DNA from: Chloroflexota bacterium
GTDB lineage: Bacteria > Chloroflexota > UBA6077
Length of the DNA: 26,261 nucleotides
Assembly: GCA_021845945.1 (NCBI GenBank)
Contig: JAJZRD010000031.1
Span: 1 to 26,261 of the forward strand
Direction: 5' to 3'
Of this stretch, positions 1 through 6,679 are shown piece after piece. Both the position numbers and the translations under genes were made by a program. The notes below the pieces were generated by a model, which saw only the letters and a list, made by a program, of their open reading frames with translations, was not told where the DNA came from and searched no databases. Numbering within the stretch: position 1 is the stretch's first letter; each line of letters starts with the position of its first letter.

Positions 1-167
1 TAGGTGGCCGGCGCCGTTAGGCTCACGGCCGCTGCCGCGCCCGCCGCGACCACTACCAGCCCCACGATCAGCTTCCAGTGGCGCAGCACCGTCACGATGT
101 AGGGCCGCAGGTCTATCTCGTCCTCTTCGATCACGGGGAGATCCCTCGGCTTCCTGGTGTTCGCCAC
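1..167 (-). CDS. Wzz/chain-length determinant family protein, N-terminal fragment (cut by window edge)
   Basis: Only the first 55 or so codons are present; the gene continues past position 1. From an internal GTG (132-134) the product reads VIEEDEIDLRPYIVTVLRHW followed by a hydrophobic segment rich in Val, Ala and Gly. An acidic leader, then a D-L-R-x-Y motif, then the first membrane helix is the typical start of Wzz polysaccharide co-polymerases, and it resembles the N-terminus of the kinase fusion at 1229-2932. I placed the start at the GTG at 165-167, which is in frame and adds eleven basic and polar residues; the GTG at 132-134 is a real alternative. It lies downstream of cpsB on the same strand, so it probably belongs to the polysaccharide operon as a second, separate Wzz subunit. 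No kinase domain can be judged because the gene is cut. Confidence 0.72.
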   Translation of the reverse strand, partial: MANTRKPRDLPVIEEDEIDLRPYIVTVLRHWKLIVGLVVVAAGAAAAVSLTAPAT

Positions 168-225
168 GCGCCGCCCGGAGGCCCTCTACTTCAGCGGGGG
201 ATCCGGCAGGTGGGGCGCGGACTGT

Positions 226-290
226 GTAGTAACGACTTTAGTCGTTCGTGCTGTCGCGGCCAGGGGACGAAGGACTGAAGTCCTTACTAC
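226..290. repeat. Imperfect inverted repeat, GTAGTAACGACTT family
   Basis: Two 23-nt arms (226-248 and 268-290) match as reverse complements at 20 of 23 positions. Each arm is itself palindromic around ACTTTAGT or ACTGAAGT. A half copy lies at 9130-9155, matching 265-290 at about 24 of 26 positions. The element fills much of the gap between cpsB and the partial Wzz gene (168-442), where I see no other gene. It is probably a dispersed genomic repeat; a role as an mRNA hairpin is possible. Confidence 0.8.
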
Positions 291-442
291 GAGGTCCACC
301 GGCGCAGCCGGAGCGGGAGCGAGTCTACCACCACGTGTGTCTTGTTGCAAGCCGGGCTGCAGGCACTCGCGGCTGGGAGGGGGAGGGACCGGCTCCTGAT
401 TCTGGCTACCATCGGGGTCCTTGGGCCTACCATGTTGAATAG

Positions 443-1222
443 TCACCCCCTCAGTCGCAAGATCGAGAACCAGGACCGGCGCGCAGCCTGCCGTGGTTCT
501 GGGGGTTCGATCTCTTTGTCCGCCAGGATCGCCGCGGGCACGGTGGTTACCATGGCCAGGGCGGCCTCCTCGCCGATCAGCTTCACGGCTCGTCCGGCCG
601 CCGCCCTCAGAAGGGGGGGGCGGTCGGTTGCCGAGTGAGCATCGGAGGCGATCACCTGGATCATCCCCTGCTTCACGAGCGATTCGGCGGCCCTCTGTAC
701 CCGGTTTCCGTACCAGCCTACGAGGCTGCCTGCCGTCACCTGCGCGACGGCCCCCCGCTCCACCAACCGCTTCAGAATGCCCGGGTCGGCCGCCACCTGC
801 GAGTTTCGTTCCGGATGGGCGATCACCGGCACCAGCCGCTGGAGCTGAAGCTCGAAAATCGCTTCCTCGGCGTGCAGCGGCACCATCTGACGCGGGAACT
901 CCACCAGTATATAGCGGCTGCCGTTCAGAGTGAGGAGCTGCCCGTTGCCGTATAGCCACGGCGTCTCACGCGTCAGATACACCTCTAGACCCGTGAACAG
1001 TTGAAGCTGGATGCCTCTTTGAGACAGCTCCGCGGCGAGAACCGAGGCCCTCTCCCGGGTCTCGACCGCAAGCCTCGCGGTTGTCCCTTCCGTCATGTGG
1101 GGGGTTGCCACGACGGTGCCTTTGCCGTCCAGGAGGGCCGCCCGAGCGAGCGCAATGGAGTCTTCCAGAGTCGCGGGGCCATCGTCCACTCCCGGTGGGA
1201 TGTGGCAGTGAAGGTCAATCAT
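443..1222 (-). CDS. cpsB: Tyrosine-protein phosphatase, PHP domain (CpsB/YwqE family)
   Basis: This 259-residue protein is a metal-dependent phosphatase that removes phosphate from the tyrosine cluster of bacterial BY-kinases and so tunes capsule or exopolysaccharide assembly in the cytoplasm. The PHP metal-binding motifs are visible in order: H-x-H with PGVDDG (H5, H7, D13, D14), TPHM (H42), the glutamate of GLEVYL (E80), AHPERN (H136, E138, R139) and SDAHS (D194, H196). The length is normal for the family (about 250-260). The start codon lies 7 bases after the stop of the kinase fusion, with no strong Shine-Dalgarno sequence, which suggests translational coupling. A Wzz-kinase next to its phosphatase is the standard phosphoregulatory pair of polysaccharide loci. 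Identity is secure; the exact polymer controlled is unknown. Confidence 0.93.
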   Translation of the reverse strand: MIDLHCHIPPGVDDGPATLEDSIALARAALLDGKGTVVATPHMTEGTTARLAVETRERASVLAAELSQRGIQLQLFTGLEVYLTRETPWLYGNGQLLTLNGSRYILVEFPRQMVPLHAEEAIFELQLQRLVPVIAHPERNSQVAADPGILKRLVERGAVAQVTAGSLVGWYGNRVQRAAESLVKQGMIQVIASDAHSATDRPPLLRAAAGRAVKLIGEEAALAMVTTVPAAILADKEIEPPEPRQAARRSWFSILRLRG

Positions 1223-1228
1223 GAGCTG

Positions 1229-2932
1229 TCAGATCTGTTTCTCGGCGGGTGCGCTCACTGCTCTGCCACTGATGTGGCCATTTCTGCCGATCCTTCTTCG
1301 CGGGCGGGAGCCATCCTCCTGGCTCGCGGTGTATTGGTAGTAGTAATAGCCCTCGTGGGGCCGCAGCGTCAGTTTGTTCAACACGACCCCTAGAAGCTTG
1401 GCGGATCCCGCCCCCCGCGCCAGCGCCTCGGCGGCTTCGATCAGGCTACGAGGGCGTGTCTTGCGACTGTCTGTCACCAGCACCACCCCATCCACCAGGT
1501 TGGCGAGCACGATCGAGTCGGTCGCGGCCAGCACCGGTGGGCAATCGAACAGCACCACGTCGGCGCTGCCCTTCAACACCTCCACCACCTCGGCCATTCG
1601 CGATGAACCCAGCAGTTCCGACGGGTTAGGGGGCAGAGGGCCACTGGTCAGCACCATCAGGTTCCCGTGGCTGGTCGGATGGAACAGCTCCCAATCGATG
1701 GGGCCGGGTTGTAACAACAGGGTAGTCAGCCCCGCGGCGTTCCGCAGCCGGAAGCTGTGGTGGACTCGCGGTCGTCGCAGATCCGCATCCACGAGGATGA
1801 CGTGCCGTCCCTGCTGGGCCAGCACCTGGGCCAGGTTCGACACCGTGGTGCTCTTGCCCTCGGCCGGCAGGGCGCTGCTGAACAGCAGGGCAGCCTTGGG
1901 TCTCCCCATCAGGGTGAACTGCAGGTTGGTGCGGACCATCCTGAAGGCTTCCGAGGCTGGGGAGTCGAGACTTCCCGGTGCCTGAGGGACCGGCTCTCCG
2001 GTGGACAGTTCCTTGGACCAGGGGATCGAGCCGAGGCAGGGTGCGCCGATGGCCCTCCTCACATCCTCGGTGCTCTTCACCGTGTTGTTGATCCACTCTA
2101 GGACGAACACGATGGCCACACCCAGCATCAGCCCGATAAGCGCGGCTGCCAGGACGTTCTGCGCCGTCTTGGGGCTGACGGGCGTTATCGGCGGCACGGC
2201 CGGCTCGGTGACGGCGATGCCGCCCAACGCCTTGGTCTCGGCCAGTTGCACGTCCTGGTCGCTTCGGATTAGCTGAGAGTAGGTGATCTGATACTGGGAT
2301 AACAGGTTTTGCAGCCGCGACGTTTCGGCCTGCCGCGTTTCCGCGGTTCGGCTGTCCTGGGCAGCCCGCAGCTGATCCAGCTGGGTGGCTGTGGTGCGCA
2401 TCTTCTCTTCCAGCGAGCTGATCTGCCCCTGGAGGGCCTTGCGTTCATCGGAGAACCGTGCACCCTGGGTCTGCTGATTGCTCTCGATGAAGACTTGCGC
2501 CACGGTATTGGCGATCGCTGCTGCCTGCGGCGGGTCGCTGCTCCTCGCCGTCAGCCTCATCAGCATCGTGTTCGGCACGACCCGCACGGTAAGCGCCTTC
2601 GACAGCTGCTCGGGAGAGATGGAGAGGCCGAGCTTGCCGATGGCGGCCTGGAGGATCGGCCGCTGGCCCACCAACTGGCTGTAGGTCATGGCGAGCTGCT
2701 GGTTGGTGGTGATGTCGCTGTAGGTCTGGGCCGTCAGTCCCGATGCCTGGTTTATCAGCAGGGTGGCAGTGGACTCGTATACCTTTGGCTGCGCCCGGCT
2801 GACCAGGAAAGCGGTGGCGACGGCCACAGCCGTACATAGCAGGATCACCCAGAGGCGCCGCCACACCACGAGGGCGTAGCCCCTCAAGTCCACTTCCAGG
2901 TCATCATCGTCCCGGGGCGTTGGCTGCATCAC
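1229..2932 (-). CDS. Polysaccharide co-polymerase fused to BY-type tyrosine kinase (Wzz-Wzc/CpsD type)
   Basis: This 567-residue inner-membrane protein joins a Wzz chain-length domain to an autophosphorylating tyrosine kinase. Residues 24-45 form the first membrane helix, and an extracytoplasmic region with a likely coiled coil (about 160-235) follows. The PVSPKT motif and second helix are at 250-280. The cytoplasmic kinase has Walker A (ALPAEGKST, K360), Walker A' (ILVDADLRRP, D382 and D384) and Walker B (VVLFDCPP, 459-466). A C-terminal tyrosine cluster (Y529-Y532, Y534) is the expected phosphorylation target. The first codon is GTG at 2932, with an AAAGGA 8 bases upstream; the adjacent ATG (2929) is an equally good start. 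It follows the LysM gene by 75 bases and precedes cpsB by 6 bases, so the three are probably co-transcribed. The fused layout resembles proteobacterial Wzc rather than split Firmicutes CapA/CapB. Confidence 0.93.
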   Translation of the reverse strand: MMQPTPRDDDDLEVDLRGYALVVWRRLWVILLCTAVAVATAFLVSRAQPKVYESTATLLINQASGLTAQTYSDITTNQQLAMTYSQLVGQRPILQAAIGKLGLSISPEQLSKALTVRVVPNTMLMRLTARSSDPPQAAAIANTVAQVFIESNQQTQGARFSDERKALQGQISSLEEKMRTTATQLDQLRAAQDSRTAETRQAETSRLQNLLSQYQITYSQLIRSDQDVQLAETKALGGIAVTEPAVPPITPVSPKTAQNVLAAALIGLMLGVAIVFVLEWINNTVKSTEDVRRAIGAPCLGSIPWSKELSTGEPVPQAPGSLDSPASEAFRMVRTNLQFTLMGRPKAALLFSSALPAEGKSTTVSNLAQVLAQQGRHVILVDADLRRPRVHHSFRLRNAAGLTTLLLQPGPIDWELFHPTSHGNLMVLTSGPLPPNPSELLGSSRMAEVVEVLKGSADVVLFDCPPVLAATDSIVLANLVDGVVLVTDSRKTRPRSLIEAAEALARGAGSAKLLGVVLNKLTLRPHEGYYYYQYTASQEDGSRPRRRIGRNGHISGRAVSAPAEKQI

Positions 2933-3007
2933 ATCCGGATTCCTTTCGCGAGCAAGGTTCCTAGAGCCGGTTGGCCCTGATGGAGGTTCAGGAAGATCCG
3001 CATCCCA

Positions 3008-3781
3008 TTAGCGGTGCGGGCCAGGGATCACCAGCCTCTGGCCGACCCAAATGTAGCTTCTGTTCTCCAGCCCGTTCGCCTTCATGATTTCTTCGGTCGT
3101 CACGTCGTACCGTTTGGCCAGGCCGCTCAGCGTATCCCCCTGCTGCACTATGTGTATCGTCTGCCCCCTCTGACTGGCGTCCTGGGCCGAGAGGCCGATC
3201 GGAGAGGGGGAAGCCGTTTCCCGTGCTGCCGGGTAGCCGGAGGCTCCGGGCCCGACGGCGGGGATCGCGGTCCCTGTCGGGGGCGTGTTTGCGGGAGTCG
3301 GGCCTGGATATCCATCGGGAGGCGCGGGTGGCGGGTAACCTCTCACCGAGGAGGTCGAGGGCGCAGACCGCCCATCGGTTGAGACGCCCGAGGAAATGGA
3401 CTGGGGGGCGAGTTGGCTGCTACCCGCCGCGGTCCGAACCGCTGCCCCCGATCTTTCCCAAGAGAGAAACGCCGCCAGCATGACGATCAGGGCGATCACG
3501 CCCCCCGCTATCACCACGTTTCTGGGGGTGAACCGATCCCCCTTCTCCTTCCTTCCCTGTTCGGGGGGTTGAGGCAGGGCTTCTGCCATTCGAGGGCACT
3601 CTCGATAGCCGGCAGACAGGCAGTACGCAGCTTGTTGCTCTGCTGGTACCGCCATCGCGCTTGAACCCAGGTAGCAGCGGTGCCGGTTCGTGACGAACAT
3701 GTACCGGGTCGAGGGGTCGTGCCCCAAGCCGAGATGGGGACAACAGGATACAAACGCGCTGCCGCTATCTGAACCAGCCAT
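3008..3781 (-). CDS. Membrane-anchored LysM protein with cysteine-rich N-terminal segment
   Basis: The 257-residue product has three parts. Residues 13-63 hold five cysteines (C13, C14, C36, C54, C62) in a CCPHLGLGHDPSTRY...CY...YCLSAGYRECP arrangement. I recall similar segments in LysM proteins of Chloroflexota, but I cannot assign a function. Residues about 88-107 form one membrane helix, preceded by basic residues (RKEKGDRFTPR), so the cysteine part should be cytoplasmic. A Pro/Ser/Gly/Ala-rich stretch (about 115-200) leads to a C-terminal LysM domain (about 208-254, HIVQQGDTLSGLAKRYDV to WVGQRLVIP), which binds N-acetylglucosamine polymers such as peptidoglycan outside the membrane. The start at 3781 keeps the conserved cysteine segment; GAGG lies 5 bases upstream. 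It leads the transcript containing the Wzz-kinase and phosphatase, which suggests that it couples the cell wall to polysaccharide assembly (inference). Confidence 0.85.
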   Translation of the reverse strand: MAGSDSGSAFVSCCPHLGLGHDPSTRYMFVTNRHRCYLGSSAMAVPAEQQAAYCLSAGYRECPRMAEALPQPPEQGRKEKGDRFTPRNVVIAGGVIALIVMLAAFLSWERSGAAVRTAAGSSQLAPQSISSGVSTDGRSAPSTSSVRGYPPPAPPDGYPGPTPANTPPTGTAIPAVGPGASGYPAARETASPSPIGLSAQDASQRGQTIHIVQQGDTLSGLAKRYDVTTEEIMKANGLENRSYIWVGQRLVIPGPHR

Positions 3782-4148
3782 CGGGGCCTCGCTGCTCTAG
3801 GCCATGCCTACGTAGGACCTACGACGGTGAACTACCCGATCGAAGCACAACACCGGAGGAAGATCCTCTCCATATCAACGTGCAAGGGTTTGCCGAAGGT
3901 CACTCATGCTTTGCCCTGAGGGCAGCACGGAGACACAAAGGAGATTGGCTGGCTGGAACGTGAAAGGGCCACTTGAAACACCTGTTGCAGCGGCTAAGGC
4001 TACCACACCTGTTGTCGGCGATGCAAGAAAGCTGTTGTGGCCCGAAACCCGCCGCAGCAGAGCGGATCCCGGCAGCACCTAGCACTCAGGACTCAGCACC
4101 CGGCACCCCCGGGGCGGGCGGGACGCCCGCGCTCCCGGCGCCCAGTCC
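3782..4148. other. Intergenic region between wzt and the LysM gene, with palindromes and repeats
   Basis: This 367-base gap holds no gene I can support. Near the LysM gene it contains nested palindromes (3798-3823, listed separately). I found no good -35/-10 pair on the minus strand. The left part is repeat DNA: CACTCAGGACTCAGC-like heptamer remnants (4081-4100), a GC-rich hairpin (GCGGGCG at 4114-4120 pairing with CGCCCGC at 4124-4130), then the CAGTCCT array that runs into the end of wzt. Confidence 0.7.
3798..3823. promoter_or_regulatory. Nested palindromes upstream of the LysM/Wzz-kinase operon (candidate operator)
   Basis: Three perfect palindromes overlap here: TAGGC-cat-GCCTA (3798-3810), CCTACGTAGG (3807-3816) and CGTAGG-A-CCTACG (3811-3823). 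The cluster ends 17 bases before the start codon of the LysM gene, where a repressor or an mRNA hairpin could control the operon. No regulator is known; this rests on symmetry and position only. Confidence 0.35.
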
Positions 4149-4170
4149 TCAGTCCTCAGTCCTCAGTCCT
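4143..4170. repeat. Heptanucleotide array, four units of CAGTCCT
   Basis: Four perfect head-to-tail heptamers span 28 bases. Read on the minus strand the array encodes the last residues of the Wzt-like protein (LRTED) and supplies its TGA stop codon (4149-4151). Related GGACT/AGTCC heptamers occur at 12867-12934. Such arrays vary in copy number by slippage in other genomes; here a change would only alter the last few residues. Confidence 0.9.
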
Positions 4171-5438
4171 CGATCTTCCGGCGCCGGCACACCGGCTGGC
4201 ACCCACTGGTGGGGCAGCACGGCAACCCCGTAGTCGGTCCGGTCGGAGCGCACCTTGAACATGGCCGCGTGCTCCCGGAAGTCGTAGTGGGTGTGCCTCC
4301 GCGGCTCGAAGATCACCGCGTGGACGAAGAAGGTCCCGGGCAGCAGGGTCAGCGGGTTGAAGCTGATCCGAGCCTCCCCCTCTTCCTGCAGCTCTACGCC
4401 CTCCAACCCGTCGCTCCGCATGTTGGTGGCGTAGCAGTAGGTGCCGTCGGAGCGGGCGATGGTCACCCCGAAGGCGGCCCTGGGCGCCCCCTGGAGCGCT
4501 ACGTAGCCGATGGAGACCACCAGCTCCTCCCCGGTCTTGAAGAAGACCCGGGGCTCGCCGTCGGATCCCCGTAGCTCCACCCTGGTGATCCGGATCGGGT
4601 GCTCCTCGTCCAGTGCTGAGTGCTGAGTGCTGAGTGCTGAGCCGTCTCCGCGGCTGGTGAACTCCAGGTAGTCGCTCACGATCTGGTTGGCCGGTCCCTG
4701 GGCCTGCAGCACCCCCCTGTGGAGCCAGACGGCGTTGGCGCAGATCTCCGTGATGGAGGCCAGGTCGTGGGACACCAGCACTATGGTCCGACCTGCCTTC
4801 TGGAAGGAGCGGATCCGGTCGAAGCACTTCTTCTGGAAGCTGCTGTCGCCGACGGCCAGCACCTCGTCCACCAGCAGGATGTCGGGGTCGACGCTGGTCG
4901 CCACGGAGAAGGCCAGCCGCATGTACATCCCCGAGGAGTAGTGCTTCACGGGGGTGTCGATGAAGCGCTCAAGCTCGGAGAAGGCGACGATCTCGTCGAA
5001 GCGGCGGTGCATCTCGGCCTGCCGCATCCCCAGGATGGTGCCGGCCAGGAAGACGTTCTCCCGACCGGTGAGGTCGGGGTGGAAGCCGGCCCCCAGCTCC
5101 AGCAGCGCCGAGACCCGGCCGTTCACGTGGATCCCGCCCGAGGTGGGCCTCAGGATCCCGGAGGTCAGCTTCAGCGCCGTGCTCTTGCCGGAGCCGGTGT
5201 GCCCCGCGATCCCCACGGTCTTCCCCACGGGGACGTCGAAGGAGACCTCCCGCAGCGCCCAGAACTGCTCCCTGCTGGGGCTGTGGTTCCCGGCGCGCCG
5301 CACCAGGTTCACCACCAGCTCCTGGAATGAGCGGCTGCGAGCGTGATCGATCACGAACCTCTTGGATACGTTGTGAAAAGAGACGGCAGCGGTGATGTTC
5401 AGCTCCTTATGACCTAACCCCCACCCCCCCTTCCCCAC
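4149..5438 (-). CDS. wzt: Polysaccharide ABC exporter ATPase with C-terminal carbohydrate-binding domain (Wzt-like)
   Basis: This protein is the ATPase that powers export of a lipid-linked polysaccharide through the Wzm-like permease encoded just upstream. From the GTG at 5438 it has 429 residues. Walker A is GHTGSGKST (79-87), the signature is YSSGMYMRLAFS (167-178), Walker B is ILLVDEVLAVGD (187-198) and the H-loop is H224. These features are typical of Wzt/TagH ATPases. Residues about 281-415 resemble the Wzt C-terminal beta-sandwich that recognises the glycan end (SIGYVALQG, FGVTIARSDG, ISFNPLTLLPGTFFVHAVIF). The start is uncertain. GTG 5438 is the nearest canonical start keeping the whole ATPase, but it lies in a repeat. 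A good AAGGAG (5402-5407) sits 6 bases before an ATC codon at 5394-5396, and a GTG at 5354 would clip the domain. The linker (267-276) is encoded by a heptamer array, and the stop lies in a second one. Confidence 0.9.
   Translation of the reverse strand: MGKGGWGLGHKELNITAAVSFHNVSKRFVIDHARSRSFQELVVNLVRRAGNHSPSREQFWALREVSFDVPVGKTVGIAGHTGSGKSTALKLTSGILRPTSGGIHVNGRVSALLELGAGFHPDLTGRENVFLAGTILGMRQAEMHRRFDEIVAFSELERFIDTPVKHYSSGMYMRLAFSVATSVDPDILLVDEVLAVGDSSFQKKCFDRIRSFQKAGRTIVLVSHDLASITEICANAVWLHRGVLQAQGPANQIVSDYLEFTSRGDGSALSTQHSALDEEHPIRITRVELRGSDGEPRVFFKTGEELVVSIGYVALQGAPRAAFGVTIARSDGTYCYATNMRSDGLEGVELQEEGEARISFNPLTLLPGTFFVHAVIFEPRRHTHYDFREHAAMFKVRSDRTDYGVAVLPHQWVPAGVPAPEDRGLRTED
4612..4639. repeat. 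In-frame heptanucleotide array inside wzt, four units of AGTGCTG
   Basis: Four perfect tandem heptamers lie within the coding region and encode the peptide SALSTQHSAL between the ATPase and the C-terminal domain. A unit of 7 bases is not a multiple of three, so gain or loss of one unit would shift the frame and replace the whole C-terminal domain. Confidence 0.95.
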
Positions 5439-5493
5439 GGGGGAAGGGGGCTCATCTCCCCTTCCCTCGTGGGGAAGGGGGTAGGGGGAGAGG
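5411..5493. repeat. C/G-rich palindromic repeat between wzm and wzt
   Basis: The stretch contains CCTTCCCCACGGGGGAAGGGGG followed by a second, similar hairpin (CCCCTTCCCTCGTGGGGAAGGGG), each able to fold on itself. It fills the 62-base gap between the two transporter genes and extends into the possible start region of wzt. A looser relative with the same style of CCCTCTCC/GGAGAGGG arms is at 18560-18630. It is probably a dispersed intergenic repeat. Confidence 0.75.
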
Positions 5494-5500
5494 TCTATTC

Positions 5501-6310
5501 CTACAACTCCTCGCTGAACCGCGGCGAGAGGGTCCTGAAAAGCCAGTAGCCGAAGGCCAGGGTGATCCCGGCCTCGACCAGGGCGAAGGCCGTGTGCCGG
5601 ATCGGCGGCAGGCCGTAGAGCAGGACGTACCGGTAATCGGTGATGATGGACGCCATGGGGTTCAGCATGTACACCCACCGCCACACGTCGATCCCCAGGA
5701 AGGTGAGGCTGTGGGGGATCCGCTCCAGCTGGTAGAAGATGGGTGTCAGGAAGAACCAGGCCTGGATCCCCACCTCCAGCAGCACCGAGACGTCCCGATA
5801 GAAGACGTTCACCGAGGCCACGACCAGGGCGATCCCCAGGGTCAGCATCAGCTGGACGGCGACGACGGCGGGCAGCAGCAGCACCATCGCCGTCAGCTTG
5901 ATCTTGAAGGCGATGATGAAGCCGAACAGCACCAGCAGGGTCAGCAGGAAGTTCACCAGGTTGGAGGCCACCAGGGATGCCGGCAGCAGCTCCCGGGGGA
6001 AGTACACCTTGTTGATAAGGGTGGAGTTCCCCACGACGGTGAAGGCGGCTCCTGTAATGGAGCTGGCGAAGAAGTTCCACGCCACCAGACCGGTCAGCAC
6101 GTAGACCGGGAAGTTGTCGATGGTGGGCACCGTCAGGATGGTGAAGACGATGGTGAACACCGCCATCATCAGCAGCGGGTTCAGCAGAGACCACACGAAC
6201 CCGAGGGCCGACTTCTTGTACCGGACCTTCAGGTCGCGGACCACCAGATTGACGAATAGATCGCGGTAGGCGAAAAGATCTGCGGCGGGGCGCACGGCGG
6301 CCAGTTGCAT
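5501..6310 (-). CDS. wzm: ABC-2 type polysaccharide export permease (Wzm-like)
   Basis: This 269-residue inner-membrane protein forms the channel through which a finished polysaccharide is exported in the ABC-transporter-dependent pathway. The N-terminus has the family pattern: an amphipathic start (LFAYRDLFVNLVVRDLKVRY) and then KKSALGFVWSLLNPLLMMAVF leading into the first helix. About six hydrophobic helices follow, with the conserved NVFYRDVSVLLEVGIQAWFFLTPIFY region at roughly 165-195, and the length is normal (about 260-275). It lies directly upstream of the matching ATPase in the same direction. I saw no strong promoter; a weak TTATAT (about 25 bases upstream) has no convincing -35. Substrate cannot be read from the sequence. 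Confidence 0.93.
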   Translation of the reverse strand: MQLAAVRPAADLFAYRDLFVNLVVRDLKVRYKKSALGFVWSLLNPLLMMAVFTIVFTILTVPTIDNFPVYVLTGLVAWNFFASSITGAAFTVVGNSTLINKVYFPRELLPASLVASNLVNFLLTLLVLFGFIIAFKIKLTAMVLLLPAVVAVQLMLTLGIALVVASVNVFYRDVSVLLEVGIQAWFFLTPIFYQLERIPHSLTFLGIDVWRWVYMLNPMASIITDYRYVLLYGLPPIRHTAFALVEAGITLAFGYWLFRTLSPRFSEEL

Positions 6311-6372
6311 TGGAAGTGCTTTGCTTTCTGAGATATAAGCCTACGGTCCGTCCCTAAGGGCCTCTTCATTGT

Positions 6373-6440
6373 ACCCTGAGCGGAGCGAAGGGTCTCCTGG
6401 TTCCGTCCCGGGAGATGCTTCGCCATCGCTCAGCATGACA
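6373..6440. repeat. Dispersed hairpin repeat, CCTGAGCG...CGCTCAGCATGACA family
   Basis: The two ends are imperfect reverse complements (CCTGAGCGGAGCGAAGGGTCTCC against GGAGATGCTTCGCCATCGCTCAG). A second copy with the same ends lies at 10325-10395. Both copies are intergenic. The element resembles small non-coding palindromic repeats common in many bacterial genomes. Confidence 0.85.
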
Positions 6441-6580
6441 GTTGCGGCGACTTTGAAAAGGCCGCATCCGTCCCTCGGGCGCGGAGGCTTCGTCGACGGT
6501 TGGATGTTGATCCATCGGCCATACTACCACGGGCCGTCAAACGGCGTAAAGTCCAACCACACAGTTCAACGCGCGCCGTG

Positions 6581-6593
6581 TGAAACGGTTTCA
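6581..6593. promoter_or_regulatory. Perfect 13-bp palindrome TGAAACGGTTTCA upstream of the cohesin gene promoter
   Basis: TGAAAC-G-GTTTCA is a perfect odd-centred palindrome. It ends 9 bases before the -35 box of the promoter at 6603-6631, a usual place for an activator or repressor. The half-site resembles LacI/GalR-family operators, but the spacing differs from the even-centred site near lacI (26081-26094). No regulator can be assigned. Confidence 0.4.
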
Positions 6594-6602
6594 GCCCGAC
6601 TC

Positions 6603-6631
6603 TTGACCATCGTAGATCGCCACCTTATACT
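6603..6631 (+). promoter_or_regulatory. Sigma-70-type promoter for the cohesin-domain gene
   Basis: TTGACC (6603-6608), a 17-base spacer and TATACT (6626-6631) match the housekeeping consensus at 5 of 6 bases in each box. Transcription would start near 6638, about 40 bases before the start codon at 6680. Confidence 0.72.
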
Positions 6632-6679
6632 TGGTTGAAGATGCTACAGCTGTGTTCGGCCCATCGACTGGAGGTCGCC

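Larger units (their letters stand above)
6311..6679. other. Divergent intergenic region between wzm and the cohesin-domain gene
   Basis: These 369 bases separate the minus-strand transporter operon from the plus-strand secreted protein. They hold a dispersed hairpin repeat (6373-6440), a perfect operator-like palindrome (6581-6593) and a good plus-strand promoter (6603-6631). I see no gene here. Confidence 0.7.

Noticed and set aside
186..959. Long minus-strand open frame overlapping cpsB
   Set aside because: Composition is Gly/Arg/Pro-rich shadow sequence, and cpsB in the other frame has all catalytic motifs.
4081..4170. Possible CRISPR array from tandem short repeats
   Set aside because: Units are 7 bases with no spacers, and there are no cas genes.
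5439..6194. An open frame that would extend wzt upstream by about 250 codons
   Set aside because: It overlaps the whole wzm gene in another frame, is rich in Gly, Pro, Arg and His, and shows no family features; high GC keeps the frame open.
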